Of a stretch of DNA of 38,963 nt, positions 1 to 8,095 are shown in pieces. Numbering within the stretch: position 1 is the stretch's first letter; every line of letters begins with the position of its first letter. Position numbers and translations under genes: made by a program. The notes under the pieces were generated by a model that did not search any database, was not told where the DNA came from, and worked only from the letters and a program-made list of their open reading frames with translations. The stretch spans positions 1-38,963 of the forward strand of contig JAGCGL010000010.1 of the NCBI GenBank assembly GCA_017649605.1, given 5' to 3'. Origin of the DNA: Spirochaetia bacterium. GTDB lineage: Bacteria > Spirochaetota > Spirochaetia > CADAEX01.

Positions 1-62
1 GAGGTGCTGAACCTGCCTGCCTTGAGAGGGTAGTGTTTTACAAGCTCTTTAACTGTAAGCAT
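1..62 (-). CDS. oppF: Oligopeptide ABC transporter ATPase, second subunit (N-terminal fragment)
   Basis: Only the first 20 codons lie in the window. Reading leftwards from the ATG at 62-60 gives [20 protein letters not shown], the usual start of an OppF/DppF ATPase ('L.V..L.K.YP...G'). Its start overlaps the end of the preceding ATPase gene by 14 bases, as expected for the last gene of an opp operon. The Walker and signature motifs lie outside the window, so the call rests on the N-terminus and on gene order. It would pair with OppD as the second nucleotide-binding subunit. Confidence 0.75.
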   Translation of the reverse strand, partial: MLTVKELVKHYPLKAGRFST

Positions 63-1035
63 GGAAGCACCTCACTTTTCTGCCATCTTTTTCTGCAATC
101 TGCGGCTTAGATGCTAAACACTCAGCTGTACACCGGCTGCACCGCTTGGCATATGGGCATCCTGTTATCTTCTCGCCTGGGTCCGGCACTTTGCCCGGGA
201 TTGCGAAAAGCTTGTCCTGAGCCTTGAACATACCCGGCTTCGGAATGGAGCGGAGAAGGTCCTGTGTATAAGGGTGCATCGGGCTTGAGATCACATCTTT
301 TGCAGCTCCTTCTTCCATAAGGGAACCGGCATATAGGATCATGATACGGTCGCAGAAATCCTCCACCAGGGCAAGGTCATGGGTGATGAATATAACAGAC
401 ATGCCGGTCTCTTTCTGCTTTTCCTTCAAAAGCCCTAATATCTGGGCCTGGGTGGTCACATCCAGGGCTGTGGTGGGCTCATCTGCTATCAGGATATCAG
501 GGTGGCAGGCGAGGGCCTGTGCTATCATCATACGCTGCAGCATCCCCCCTGACATCTGGAAAGGGTAATCCTGCGCTCTCATCCTGGAATTAGGTATATG
601 GACCTGCTCAAGCAGCTTAAGGGCCTCCTGGTATGCCTCTTCCTTGGTGCTCTGGCCATGTAGGCGGAGGCTTTCGCCCACCTGGTGCCCCAGCCGGAAG
701 AGGGGATTGAAAGAGGCAGATGGCTCCTGGAATATCATCGATATCCTGTCGCCGCGGATTCTCTCCATCTCTTTCTCTGTAAGCTTGTTCAGGTCTATGA
801 ACTTATCGCCATCCTTAAAAAGGATCTGGCTATCCGGATCTATCTTCCCAGGTTCATCTATAAGCTGCATTATGGAGAGGTTTGTGACACTCTTGCCGCT
901 TCCCGATTCTCCTATCATGGCCAGTATCTCGTGGGCCGAGAGGTCGAAGGAGAGGCTCTCCACCGCAGTCACCTCCTGGTTTACCATGTGGAATCGGGTT
1001 GTAAGGTTTCTAACCTCAAGAATCTTATCTTTCAT
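49..1035 (-). CDS. oppD: Oligopeptide ABC transporter ATP-binding protein
   Basis: A 328-residue cytoplasmic ATPase that powers peptide import. Visible motifs: Walker A GESGSGKS near residue 42, Q-loop in '[12 protein letters not shown]', ABC signature 'MSGGMLQR' near 160, Walker B '[12 protein letters not shown]', and the H-loop His in 'FITHDLALV'. After the ATPase core comes the oligopeptide/dipeptide C-terminal extension with a Cys cluster ([15 protein letters not shown]), which in OppD/DppD-type proteins can bind an Fe-S cluster. The length is normal for the family. It lies 8 bases after the permease gene and overlaps the next ATPase by 14 bases. Substrate (oligopeptide or dipeptide) cannot be fixed from sequence alone. 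Confidence 0.92.
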   Translation of the reverse strand: MKDKILEVRNLTTRFHMVNQEVTAVESLSFDLSAHEILAMIGESGSGKSVTNLSIMQLIDEPGKIDPDSQILFKDGDKFIDLNKLTEKEMERIRGDRISMIFQEPSASFNPLFRLGHQVGESLRLHGQSTKEEAYQEALKLLEQVHIPNSRMRAQDYPFQMSGGMLQRMMIAQALACHPDILIADEPTTALDVTTQAQILGLLKEKQKETGMSVIFITHDLALVEDFCDRIMILYAGSLMEEGAAKDVISSPMHPYTQDLLRSIPKPGMFKAQDKLFAIPGKVPDPGEKITGCPYAKRCSRCTAECLASKPQIAEKDGRKVRCFHAYS

Positions 1036-1043
1036 CAGTTCTC

Positions 1044-2096
1044 CTACAGCGCCTTGGGGTCAAATGCATCCTTGAGGCTGTATCCCAGCGTAAAGAAGCA
1101 GAAGACAGTAAGAATTATGACAAAGGCAGGCCACAGCACCCATGGATACTGCTTGAGCACATTTATATCCATGGCTGCGCTCATAAGCATACCCCAGCTG
1201 ACAGACGGCTCTGTTATTCCCAGGTTCAGGAAGCTGAGTCCTGCCTCGCCTAAGATGACGCCCGGGACGCTCAGGGTTATGTCCAGGATAAGTATGCTCC
1301 GTATCTGTGGGATTATATGCCGCAGCAGAATAGGGAGCGATTTTACCCCCGACAGCTTTGCGGCAGTGACATAGTCGGCATTCTTGAGTGAGAGGACCCA
1401 GTTCCTGATGCCCCGGGCGCTGCCGGCCCAGCTTGGTATGGCAAGGATAAGGGTTATGAAGAAGAACTTCTGGCCAGGCGTTATGTCGGCCGGCAGTATG
1501 GAGCGGAGGAAGAGGAAGAAGTAAAATGTAGGCAGCAGTATAATCACCTCGCAGAATCTCATTATGGACCAGTCAGTCATTCCCCCTATGTAGCCCGATA
1601 TTCCGCCTATCAGAATTCCACCCAGAAGGGCGGTTAGTATGCTGACAAACCCTATGGTGAGCGATATCTTGGCACCGCATATTATACGGGAAAGCATATC
1701 GCGGCCCAGACGGTCTGCCCCAAGCAGGAACACAGGTTCTCCATCCTTGGTGCCGAAGAGGTGTGTCTTTGACGGTATCAGGCCGAACAGCCTGTATTCA
1801 TCCCCTTTGACAAACAGGGTCAGCTTATGGATCTCAGTCCGGTCTGTCTTGTACTTCTTGTAGAACGGGTTTGCCATCTCATATTCATAAACAAATGGGC
1901 CTACAAACTTACCTTCGTGAATCAGGTGAATGGCGTGCGGCGGCTGGTATGACTTGCTCTTGAACTTGGTGTTGGGCTGGTATGGAGCCAGGAATCCCTC
2001 GAAGATAAAGGAGAGATACATTACCACCAGGATCCAGAAGCAGAGCATTCCCAGTTTTTTACGCCTGAACTTCAGATAGGGGATAGAATGGTTCAT
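1044..2096 (-). CDS. oppC: Oligopeptide ABC transporter permease, OppC type
   Basis: A 350-residue inner-membrane permease. One N-terminal transmembrane helix (about residues 15-35) is followed by a periplasmic stretch of roughly 100 residues and then a five-helix BPD_transp_1 core starting near 'GRDMLSRIICGAKISL'. The cytoplasmic EAA-type loop that contacts the ATPase is 'TAAKLSGVKSLPILLRHIIP'. The long periplasmic insertion makes it bigger than E. coli OppC (about 300 residues) and resembles OppC/YejE forms of other anaerobes. Its start overlaps the stop of the upstream permease by 4 bases, which suggests translational coupling. Confidence 0.9.
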   Translation of the reverse strand: MNHSIPYLKFRRKKLGMLCFWILVVMYLSFIFEGFLAPYQPNTKFKSKSYQPPHAIHLIHEGKFVGPFVYEYEMANPFYKKYKTDRTEIHKLTLFVKGDEYRLFGLIPSKTHLFGTKDGEPVFLLGADRLGRDMLSRIICGAKISLTIGFVSILTALLGGILIGGISGYIGGMTDWSIMRFCEVIILLPTFYFFLFLRSILPADITPGQKFFFITLILAIPSWAGSARGIRNWVLSLKNADYVTAAKLSGVKSLPILLRHIIPQIRSILILDITLSVPGVILGEAGLSFLNLGITEPSVSWGMLMSAAMDINVLKQYPWVLWPAFVIILTVFCFFTLGYSLKDAFDPKAL

Positions 2097-3064
2097 TTTA
2101 TCCTCACCCGTGGGTCAGCCACTGCCAGCAGGATATCTGATATAAGGATTCCTGCAAGCACCAGAACATCGCTGATAATCATGTTGGTCAGCACAAGATA
2201 ATAATCCTGCCGCATGGTGGCGTCGTACATAAGCCGTCCAATGCCAGGATACGAGAATATGATCTCCACAAACAGCGAGCCGCCGATAAGGGAGGAGAAT
2301 ATGCCTGATATTCCGGTGATGAATGGAATAAGTGCATTCCGGAAGGCATGCTTTATGATCTGCACCTTGCCGGCTCCCTTGGCCCGAACTGCAATGATGT
2401 ATGGCTTTGAATACTCCTGCTCAAGAAGCACCTTCATGCTCCGTATGGAGCCGGCCACACCACCCAGGAAGCCGATGAGAACAGGCAGAAGAATGTGATG
2501 CAGCCTGTCAGCCAGCTTTGCTCCCCAGCTCATTAGATGGTAGTTCTCGCTGGTGGCTCCCCCCAGCGGGAAAAGCCCTGTCTTTGCCGCCACCAGAAGG
2601 CCCAGCAGGGCCAGGAAGAAGGAGGGGACAGAGTAGAGTATCAATGTTATGAAGTTCACATTCTTCTCCAGCAGCCTGTTAGGCTTGTAGGAGAAGTAGA
2701 ATGCGATAGGGTATGCGATTGCGAATGAGAATATCAGCGAGAAGAAGTTCAGGAACACAGTATTCCAGATTCTCGTGTTGATAAGCTCCAGAATAGGCTG
2801 TCTGTAGGAGAACGACATCCCCAGGTCGTGGTCAATCAGCACCTTCTTGAGCCAGTAAAGGAACTGCATGTAGAAAGGCTTGTCCAGCCCAAACTGAGTC
2901 CTGTAGTAGTCTATGGTCTCAGGCGTTATCTCCGGGTTCTGATAGTAGGAAGAGAAGAAATCGCCGGGGGCCAGGCTCATGAAGAAGAAAAAGAAGAATA
3001 TGGTTATGAGCAGCACAGGGATCATGGTGAGGATACGCTTTATGATGAACTTGAGAAGTTTCAT
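2093..3064 (-). CDS. oppB: Oligopeptide ABC transporter permease, OppB type
   Basis: A 323-residue inner-membrane permease that pairs with the OppC-type subunit to form the peptide channel. It has an N-terminal helix (residues 8-30), the 'APGDFFSSYYQNPEI' periplasmic segment typical of OppB/DppB, and an EAA loop at 'AVRAKGAGKVQIIKHAFRNA'. The C-terminus 'DPRVRIK' is the standard OppB ending (DPR.R). The ATG overlaps the stop of the binding-protein gene by 4 bases, and its own stop overlaps the next ATG by 4. Confidence 0.92.
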   Translation of the reverse strand: MKLLKFIIKRILTMIPVLLITIFFFFFFMSLAPGDFFSSYYQNPEITPETIDYYRTQFGLDKPFYMQFLYWLKKVLIDHDLGMSFSYRQPILELINTRIWNTVFLNFFSLIFSFAIAYPIAFYFSYKPNRLLEKNVNFITLILYSVPSFFLALLGLLVAAKTGLFPLGGATSENYHLMSWGAKLADRLHHILLPVLIGFLGGVAGSIRSMKVLLEQEYSKPYIIAVRAKGAGKVQIIKHAFRNALIPFITGISGIFSSLIGGSLFVEIIFSYPGIGRLMYDATMRQDYYLVLTNMIISDVLVLAGILISDILLAVADPRVRIK

Positions 3065-4851
3065 TGCATATCCCTCCTGTAGACGAACCTGAAGTTGTCG
3101 CCTATGCTGTTGTGGGCGCTCCAGTTGAGGTTTCCCCAGCCCGATTCGGCGGCAAGGAAGGAATAGCGCCTGAAGATAGGGATGATTATCAGGTTGTCCA
3201 TTATTGTCTTCTGGAATGTGGAGTAGTTCTTCTTTATCTCATTCTGGTCATAGGTGTAGATAAGCTGGCTGTAAAGGGTGTCCAGCTTTTTCTCCCACTC
3301 CAGGGTCGGCTCCTTCTGCTTAGGGTGCCAGTAGTGGAGGTTGCCGCCTGAAAGCCATATGTTGTACCACTGCTCAGGGAATGTAGGCATGCTCATCCCT
3401 GCCAGGTAGCACTCCCAGTCATAGGTGTTTATCAGCTTCTGGGCGATAACGTTGTAGTCAGCGGTCTGGAGCAGCGCCTTTATCCCCGCATTCTGCAGGT
3501 CAGATACAATTATGTTCAGATAATCCTGGGTCACTGGGTCGGTGCTCCAGGTAAGTATGGAGAAGGAGAGAGGGTTCCCCTGTGCATCTTCCCGTATGCC
3601 GTCTCCGTTCCTGTCTATGTATCCGGCCTCGTCCAGCAGCTTTACAGCCTGCTCCGGATTGTAGGAATAAGGGGTATCGGTGGAAGGGTCGTAGTAGCGG
3701 TTGTTCTCGCCTATAACGTTGTACTGGGGCTGTGAGAGGCCGTTTGTAGTCTGGTTTATTATAGTCTGCCGGTCTATGAGGCAGCTTATGGCCTGCTTGA
3801 ACTTTATATCGGTGAACAGCCTGAACTTCCAGTCCGGCAGTGTGTCCGGGTTGTGGTTGAAGATCAGGGAAGTGTATCCTCCTGCAGGGCCACCGTTCCA
3901 TATATCAAACCTCCCTTTGCCGCTTTCAGGCAGCAGGGTGGGCAGATCCTGACCCCTTAGGGCGTAGGCATCGGTCTCTCCCTTCTGGAACTTAAGGAGG
4001 TCAGAGTTGGAGTCCGGGGTGTAGGTAAGTATTATCTTGTCGATGTATGGCAGCTGCTGGCCCCATTCATCCTTTTTCCAGTAGTTCGGGTTCCTCTTGA
4101 ATATAATCCGCTCGCCAGGAATAAGCTTATCAAGGAGGAATGCTCCGTTACCAACCAGCTCTTCTGGCGGTGTGGTTATGCCCCAGAATGCCTCTACAGC
4201 CTTTTTCCCCTGCTTAAGGACAGGCTCCCAGATATGCTTTGCGACTATAGTCCCGGTGTTCACAACCAGAAGCGGCTCGCTAACTATCCGTGGGAAATGA
4301 TAGCAGAAATCATATTCTCCGGTCTTCTCTATTGTATATTTCTGTCTGGAGCCGTCAGGCATGGTTATGTATAATCCCTGCTCGCCGAGGGGGTAGATCT
4401 CCTTGTTGTTCTCTATGTTCTCGAAGTACCAGACAACATCCTCGGCAGTCATCTTGACCCCGTCGCTCCAGTAGATGTCGTCCCGGAGCCTGCAGTGGAG
4501 GTCCATCTTGTCATGCTCCAGGTCGGTGGTCACATTGTAGGATTCCACAATGTTTCCGCTCCATTCCTTTGTATCCTGGTCATAGTCGAACAGGTAGTCC
4601 AGTATAAGGTTGGTGACTGTGGTGTAGGTGCCGTCCAGGTTGGAGAACGGGTTGAAGCTCTTTGGGTCCTCGGCATAGGTATCGCGCCAGGTGCCGCCGT
4701 AGGTTCCTTTCTCCCACTTTATAGGAAGCTGTGTCTGCTTTGTGCCGGGTATGGAGCTCACATCCCAGCTGTATTCCTCCTTCCATTCAGGATCTCTGCA
4801 GGAAAAGAGGAGTAAGAGAGTAAGAAGCAGTGTCAGCTGTAGCCTACGCAT
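3061..4851 (-). CDS. Peptide-binding lipoprotein (SBP_bac_5, OppA-like)
   Basis: A 596-residue extracytoplasmic solute-binding protein that delivers peptides to the permeases encoded behind it. The start at 4851 gives MRRLQLTLLLTLLLLFSCRD, a lipoprotein signal with lipobox LFSC, so Cys18 should be lipidated. The reading frame extends upstream to a TTG at 4899, but that codon lies inside a terminator hairpin. SBP_bac_5 features follow: 'MTAEDVVWYFENI' near residue 125 and 'AVKLLDEAGYIDRNGDGIRE' in the C-terminal lobe. No Shine-Dalgarno precedes the ATG. A -10-like TATACT ends 6 bases before it, so the mRNA may be leaderless. It is the first gene of the operon. Confidence 0.88.
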   Translation of the reverse strand: MRRLQLTLLLTLLLLFSCRDPEWKEEYSWDVSSIPGTKQTQLPIKWEKGTYGGTWRDTYAEDPKSFNPFSNLDGTYTTVTNLILDYLFDYDQDTKEWSGNIVESYNVTTDLEHDKMDLHCRLRDDIYWSDGVKMTAEDVVWYFENIENNKEIYPLGEQGLYITMPDGSRQKYTIEKTGEYDFCYHFPRIVSEPLLVVNTGTIVAKHIWEPVLKQGKKAVEAFWGITTPPEELVGNGAFLLDKLIPGERIIFKRNPNYWKKDEWGQQLPYIDKIILTYTPDSNSDLLKFQKGETDAYALRGQDLPTLLPESGKGRFDIWNGGPAGGYTSLIFNHNPDTLPDWKFRLFTDIKFKQAISCLIDRQTIINQTTNGLSQPQYNVIGENNRYYDPSTDTPYSYNPEQAVKLLDEAGYIDRNGDGIREDAQGNPLSFSILTWSTDPVTQDYLNIIVSDLQNAGIKALLQTADYNVIAQKLINTYDWECYLAGMSMPTFPEQWYNIWLSGGNLHYWHPKQKEPTLEWEKKLDTLYSQLIYTYDQNEIKKNYSTFQKTIMDNLIIIPIFRRYSFLAAESGWGNLNWSAHNSIGDNFRFVYRRDMQ

Positions 4852-4857
4852 ATAAAA

Positions 4858-4886
4858 AGTATACAATGAGCAAAAAAAAAAGGCAA
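4858..4886 (-). promoter_or_regulatory. Candidate promoter of the peptide transporter operon
   Basis: On the minus strand TTGCCT (4886-4881) is separated by 17 bases from TATACT (4863-4858). The -35 box lies in the distal arm of the tRNA terminator hairpin and the spacer includes its T-tract, so termination of the tRNA and initiation of the operon share bases. The ATG begins 6 bases after the -10, which puts the predicted +1 at or next to the start codon. Confidence 0.5.
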
Positions 4887-4907
4887 ACACTGTTTCCAAT
4901 GTTTGCC
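4872..4907 (-). terminator. Rho-independent terminator after tRNA-Val
   Basis: On the minus strand an 8-bp perfect stem GGCAAACA/TGTTTGCC (4907-4900 with 4889-4882) with a 10-base loop is followed by a run of ten T. It begins 5 bases after the tRNA 3' end. Confidence 0.85.
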
Positions 4908-4912
4908 TTGAG

Positions 4913-4985
4913 TGGGGGATGACGGGATCGAACCGCCGACATCCTGCTTGTAGGGCAGGCGCTCTCCCAGCTGAGCTAATCCCCC
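4913..4985 (-). tRNA. tRNA-Val (anticodon UAC)
   Basis: A complete 73-base cloverleaf on the minus strand. The acceptor stem GGGGGAT/ATCCCCC is perfect, with discriminator A73. The D arm is GCTC...GAGC, the anticodon stem CCTGC/GCAGG, the T arm GGCGG-TTCGATC-CCGTC. CCA is not encoded (the next bases are CTC). The anticodon loop is CCTACAA, so the anticodon is UAC, but the base before it (position 33) is C where almost all elongator tRNAs carry U. Compared with E. coli tRNA-Val(UAC) the loop differs at that base only. Confidence 0.93.
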
Positions 4986-4998
4986 GCTGACAGAGAGA

Positions 4999-5027
4999 AC
5001 CATATCACAACCTCTCTATTGTGTCAA
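4999..5027 (-). promoter_or_regulatory. Promoter of tRNA-Val
   Basis: On the minus strand a perfect -35 TTGACA (5027-5022), 17-base spacer and TATGGT (5004-4999). The predicted start is about 7 bases before the mature tRNA 5' end. Confidence 0.7.
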
Positions 5028-5095
5028 CATTGTTCGCAAAAATTATTATTTTTTCCCTGTAGTCTTATATAAAATTATGATATATACTGGAAGAT

Positions 5096-6289
5096 ATGAA
5101 AAAGATAAAAGATACTCTTATAAAGAGCGGCGCAGCTGTCTTTGCCCTTGACAGCACAACAGGAAAATTCTGCATCAGCCTTGATTCTTCTGTGCTTACC
5201 GAGGATTTCAAGACACGTACAATGTTCAAGGATGCTCTTATAGAGCTTATGTATGATAATGGACTCTCCCCGGACATCCTGGTGGGGATGGACAACGCAG
5301 GCATAGTGTTCACTTCGCTCATGGCATCATCGGTCGGCGTACCTATGGCCTATGTGCGCTCTGCTGCCAAGGATCATGGAAAGAAGAACCGCATAGAGGG
5401 GCTTATCCAGTCCGGCGACCGGGCTGTAGTGTTTGCCGATGCCATTTATACAGATAAAGAGGTGGATGGAATACTCAAGGCTCTGGAGGGCACCGGGTGC
5501 ACAGTCGATGGAATACTCACCATATTCTCCTGTGTGGAGAACGATATGGTTATTCCTCTGGTCACCTACGACAGTCTCCTCCGCAGGGCAGTTAAAAAGA
5601 AATATGTAAGCCAGCTGTTTGTAGACTTTATGGAGGACTGCGAGCCTGCTAAGGACCTTGATTCCATTATGGCTGAGAATGCGGCCGAGATTCTTCTGGA
5701 CATAAAGGCAGTGGCCCTTTCTCCAGATAAGCCTTTCACCTTTGCTTCCGGCATAATAAGTCCGATCTACTGCGACAACAGGCTCCTTATCTCCCACTAC
5801 GACCAGTGGATGGTGATAATCAACTATATGATGAATATCATCAGCGACAAGATAGGTCCTGAGAATTTTGATATTGTGTGCGGCACAGCTACAGCAGGTA
5901 TTCCGCATGGCGCACTTCTGGCCGATATCCTTAAAAAGCCTTTCATCTGGGTCAAGGAGAGTGTGTCTCAGCCTATACCGGAGGGAAGCCGGGTCCTTAT
6001 AATCGAGGATCTTATAAGCACAGGAAAGAGCAGTGGAGCTGCTGTTGATGCAGTGCGTGATGCAGGCGGTATTGTCTCTGACGTGATCTCCATCTTCACC
6101 TATGGAATGAAAAAATCGGACGATATCTTTGCCAAGAAGGAGTGCATGACCTACTCAGTCTCCAACTTCGATGCTCTTATTTCAGTGGCATCTGCCAAGA
6201 AATATATCAAGAAGAAAGATATAGAGAAAATCTGCGAATGGATAGAAAACCCTGAGAAATGGGGGAAGAAGTATGGTTTTGAAAAATAA
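5096..6289 (+). CDS. pyrE: Tandem (two-domain) orotate phosphoribosyltransferase
   Basis: A 397-residue protein made of two OPRT-like PRTase domains; ordinary PyrE is about 210 residues with one. It should make OMP from orotate and PRPP, the substrate of PyrF encoded next. Domain 1 (about 1-165) keeps the flexible catalytic loop 'YVRSAAKDHGKKNRIEG' (Lys and His of the KxHG motif), but its PRPP loop is degraded to 'VVFADAIYTDKEVDG'. Domain 2 (about 168-390) has the opposite pattern: an intact PRPP loop 'VLIIEDLISTGKSSGA' and the OPRT signature 'FASGIISPIYCDNR', while the KDHG loop is replaced by 'WVKESVSQPIPEG'. Together they could rebuild one composite active site. ATG with GGAAG 4 bases upstream. 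It overlaps pyrF by 17 bases. Confidence 0.85.
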   Translation: MKKIKDTLIKSGAAVFALDSTTGKFCISLDSSVLTEDFKTRTMFKDALIELMYDNGLSPDILVGMDNAGIVFTSLMASSVGVPMAYVRSAAKDHGKKNRIEGLIQSGDRAVVFADAIYTDKEVDGILKALEGTGCTVDGILTIFSCVENDMVIPLVTYDSLLRRAVKKKYVSQLFVDFMEDCEPAKDLDSIMAENAAEILLDIKAVALSPDKPFTFASGIISPIYCDNRLLISHYDQWMVIINYMMNIISDKIGPENFDIVCGTATAGIPHGALLADILKKPFIWVKESVSQPIPEGSRVLIIEDLISTGKSSGAAVDAVRDAGGIVSDVISIFTYGMKKSDDIFAKKECMTYSVSNFDALISVASAKKYIKKKDIEKICEWIENPEKWGKKYGFEK

Positions 6290-7229
6290 CTTCGCCGACC
6301 GGCTTATTGCAGAGATAGACAAGAAGCAGAATCCGTCGGTAGTGGGGCTGGACACCTCCTTTGCCAAGATTCCTGACTTTTTCAAGAAGGATTTCATGGG
6401 CTCCTTCGAGCTGGCATTTCAGTCTGCATCCCAGGCTGTGTACGAGTTCAATAAGAAGATTATTGATGCAATCTACGATATTGTCCCATGTGTCAAGCTT
6501 CAGCTGGCATACTACGAGGAGCTGGGCGACTACGGTATGGAGGCTTTCAGGAAGACAGCCTATTATGCCAAGACCCGTGGCCTTCTGGTAATTGCCGATG
6601 CAAAGCGGAACGATATAGGGACTACATGCAAAGCCTATTCATCGGCCTTTTTAGGCGAGACCAATATATTCGGTACCCAGCGCAGCGTATTTGACACCGA
6701 CTGTCTTACAGTGAACGGCTATTTAGGATATGAGGGTGTTGAGCCTTTCATAAAGGACTGCGAAACCTTCGGAAAAGGCATCTTTGTCCTGGTCAAGACT
6801 TCCAATCCGGGTTCCCAGGAGTTCCAGTGCCTGGATACTGCATCTGGGCTCAAGATTTATCAGGTTATGGGAAATCTGGTTGCAGAGTGGGGAAAGAGCC
6901 TGGTAGGTGATGAAGGCTATTCCTCGGTGGGTGCAGTGGTTGGAGCCACATTCCCGGAGGAGGCCAAGGTCCTGCGCAGTGCTATGCCCAATACTGTTTT
7001 CCTGGTTCCAGGCTACGGTGCACAGGGTGGTACTGCCGATGATGTGATGCCATGTTTCAACAGAGATGGCCTTGGGGCAATAGTGAACTCATCACGCAAG
7101 ATCATATTTGCATTCCAGGGAAAGAACGATGACAATAACTTTGCCGACTACGCGCGGCAGGCTGCCATAGATATGCGCGAAGACCTGCGCAAGGCTCTGA
7201 TCAAGGAAGATATATACAGATGGAACTGA
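6273..7229 (+). CDS. pyrF: Orotidine 5'-phosphate decarboxylase
   Basis: A 318-residue cytoplasmic enzyme that converts OMP to UMP, the last step of de novo pyrimidine synthesis. The catalytic DxKxxD array is visible as 'VIADAKRNDIGTT' near residue 107. Other family blocks are 'PSVVGLDTSFAKIPDFF' at the N-terminus and 'FLVPGYGAQGGTADDV' (phosphate-binding region) near residue 245. The length, well over the 230-240 residues of the E. coli type, matches the longer type-2 (mycobacterial-like) PyrF group. The ATG lies inside the end of the OPRT gene, so the two are probably translationally coupled. Confidence 0.93.
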   Translation: MVLKNNFADRLIAEIDKKQNPSVVGLDTSFAKIPDFFKKDFMGSFELAFQSASQAVYEFNKKIIDAIYDIVPCVKLQLAYYEELGDYGMEAFRKTAYYAKTRGLLVIADAKRNDIGTTCKAYSSAFLGETNIFGTQRSVFDTDCLTVNGYLGYEGVEPFIKDCETFGKGIFVLVKTSNPGSQEFQCLDTASGLKIYQVMGNLVAEWGKSLVGDEGYSSVGAVVGATFPEEAKVLRSAMPNTVFLVPGYGAQGGTADDVMPCFNRDGLGAIVNSSRKIIFAFQGKNDDNNFADYARQAAIDMREDLRKALIKEDIYRWN

Positions 7230-8095
7230 AGAAATTAGTGCCCGAAGTGGCTGCGATACACGACCTTTCCGGCTATGGCAGGTCTGCACTTACTGTCTGT
7301 ATACCGGTCCTCTCTGCAATGGGGGTGCAGGTGTGTCCTCTTCCTACTGCAGTCCTTTCCAGTCAGACCGACGGCTTCGACAACTATGCAATGCTGGACA
7401 TGGCCGACTTCATGCCCAAGATCGCAAAGCACTGGGAGCAGCTTGATATAAGCTTTGATGCTATATACAGCGGCTTTTTAGGTTCCTCCGGCCAGATAAC
7501 CTTTGTAGATGAGTTCATCCACCGTTTCAAACGGCCTGGACAGATAGTGCTTGTAGACCCTGTCCTTGGGGACGGCGGTATTCCATACGGACCGATAAAC
7601 GGCAACCATATAAAGGGGATGAAGCATCTGATCAAGCATGCGGATATAATCACACCCAATGTGACAGAGGCCTCCATGCTCCTGCGCCGTGATATAAAGA
7701 CTGCTTTCTCTGTTACAGAGATAAAGGACTGGCTCTATGCCCTTGCCGCCGCCGGCCCGCGTTATGTGATGATAACCTCTGTTCCGCTGGAGCATGAGGG
7801 CAGCTATGCAGTCTGCGTCTACGACAAGTCTGAAGATATTTATATGAAGTTTCCTTTTGCCCTTATTCCAGGCACATACCCGGGTACAGGCGACACTTTC
7901 TCAAGCATTGTGCTTGGAGGCATCCTGAAGGGATATTCCATTCCATCAAGCGTGAACAAGGCCCTTAAGTTCCTTTCTGCAACTATTGAGCTTACAAACA
8001 GAGCAGGCACCCCGTACAGGAACGGCCTAGCCCTGGAGGCTATGCTTCCGGAGCTGTGGAAAGAGGACAGCGACGAGGCCTATGAGAAGCTTTAA
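7220..8095 (+). CDS. Pyridoxal/pyridoxamine kinase (PdxY/PdxK family)
   Basis: A 291-residue ribokinase-fold enzyme that phosphorylates B6 vitamers in the salvage route to pyridoxal phosphate. Diagnostic blocks are 'AIHDLSGYGRSALTV' near residue 12 (family signature 'hdlsg.Gr.sl'), 'LVDPVLGDGGIPY' near 112, 'ADIITPNVTEASMLL' near 143, and the anion-hole/catalytic 'GTYPGTGDTFSS' near 216 with the conserved GTGD Asp. It overlaps pyrF by 10 bases and the next gene by 14. PdxY and PdxK cannot be separated with confidence from sequence, so no symbol is given. Confidence 0.9.
   Translation: MELKKLVPEVAAIHDLSGYGRSALTVCIPVLSAMGVQVCPLPTAVLSSQTDGFDNYAMLDMADFMPKIAKHWEQLDISFDAIYSGFLGSSGQITFVDEFIHRFKRPGQIVLVDPVLGDGGIPYGPINGNHIKGMKHLIKHADIITPNVTEASMLLRRDIKTAFSVTEIKDWLYALAAAGPRYVMITSVPLEHEGSYAVCVYDKSEDIYMKFPFALIPGTYPGTGDTFSSIVLGGILKGYSIPSSVNKALKFLSATIELTNRAGTPYRNGLALEAMLPELWKEDSDEAYEKL

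Noticed and set aside
4852..4899. Upstream TTG start (4899) for the peptide-binding lipoprotein
   Set aside because: It lies in the tRNA terminator hairpin and would put 16 residues before a perfect lipoprotein signal peptide.
5028..5095. PyrR-type or other attenuator before the pyrE gene
   Set aside because: The 5' region is short and AT-rich, with no terminator/antiterminator pairing and no PyrR-like motif.
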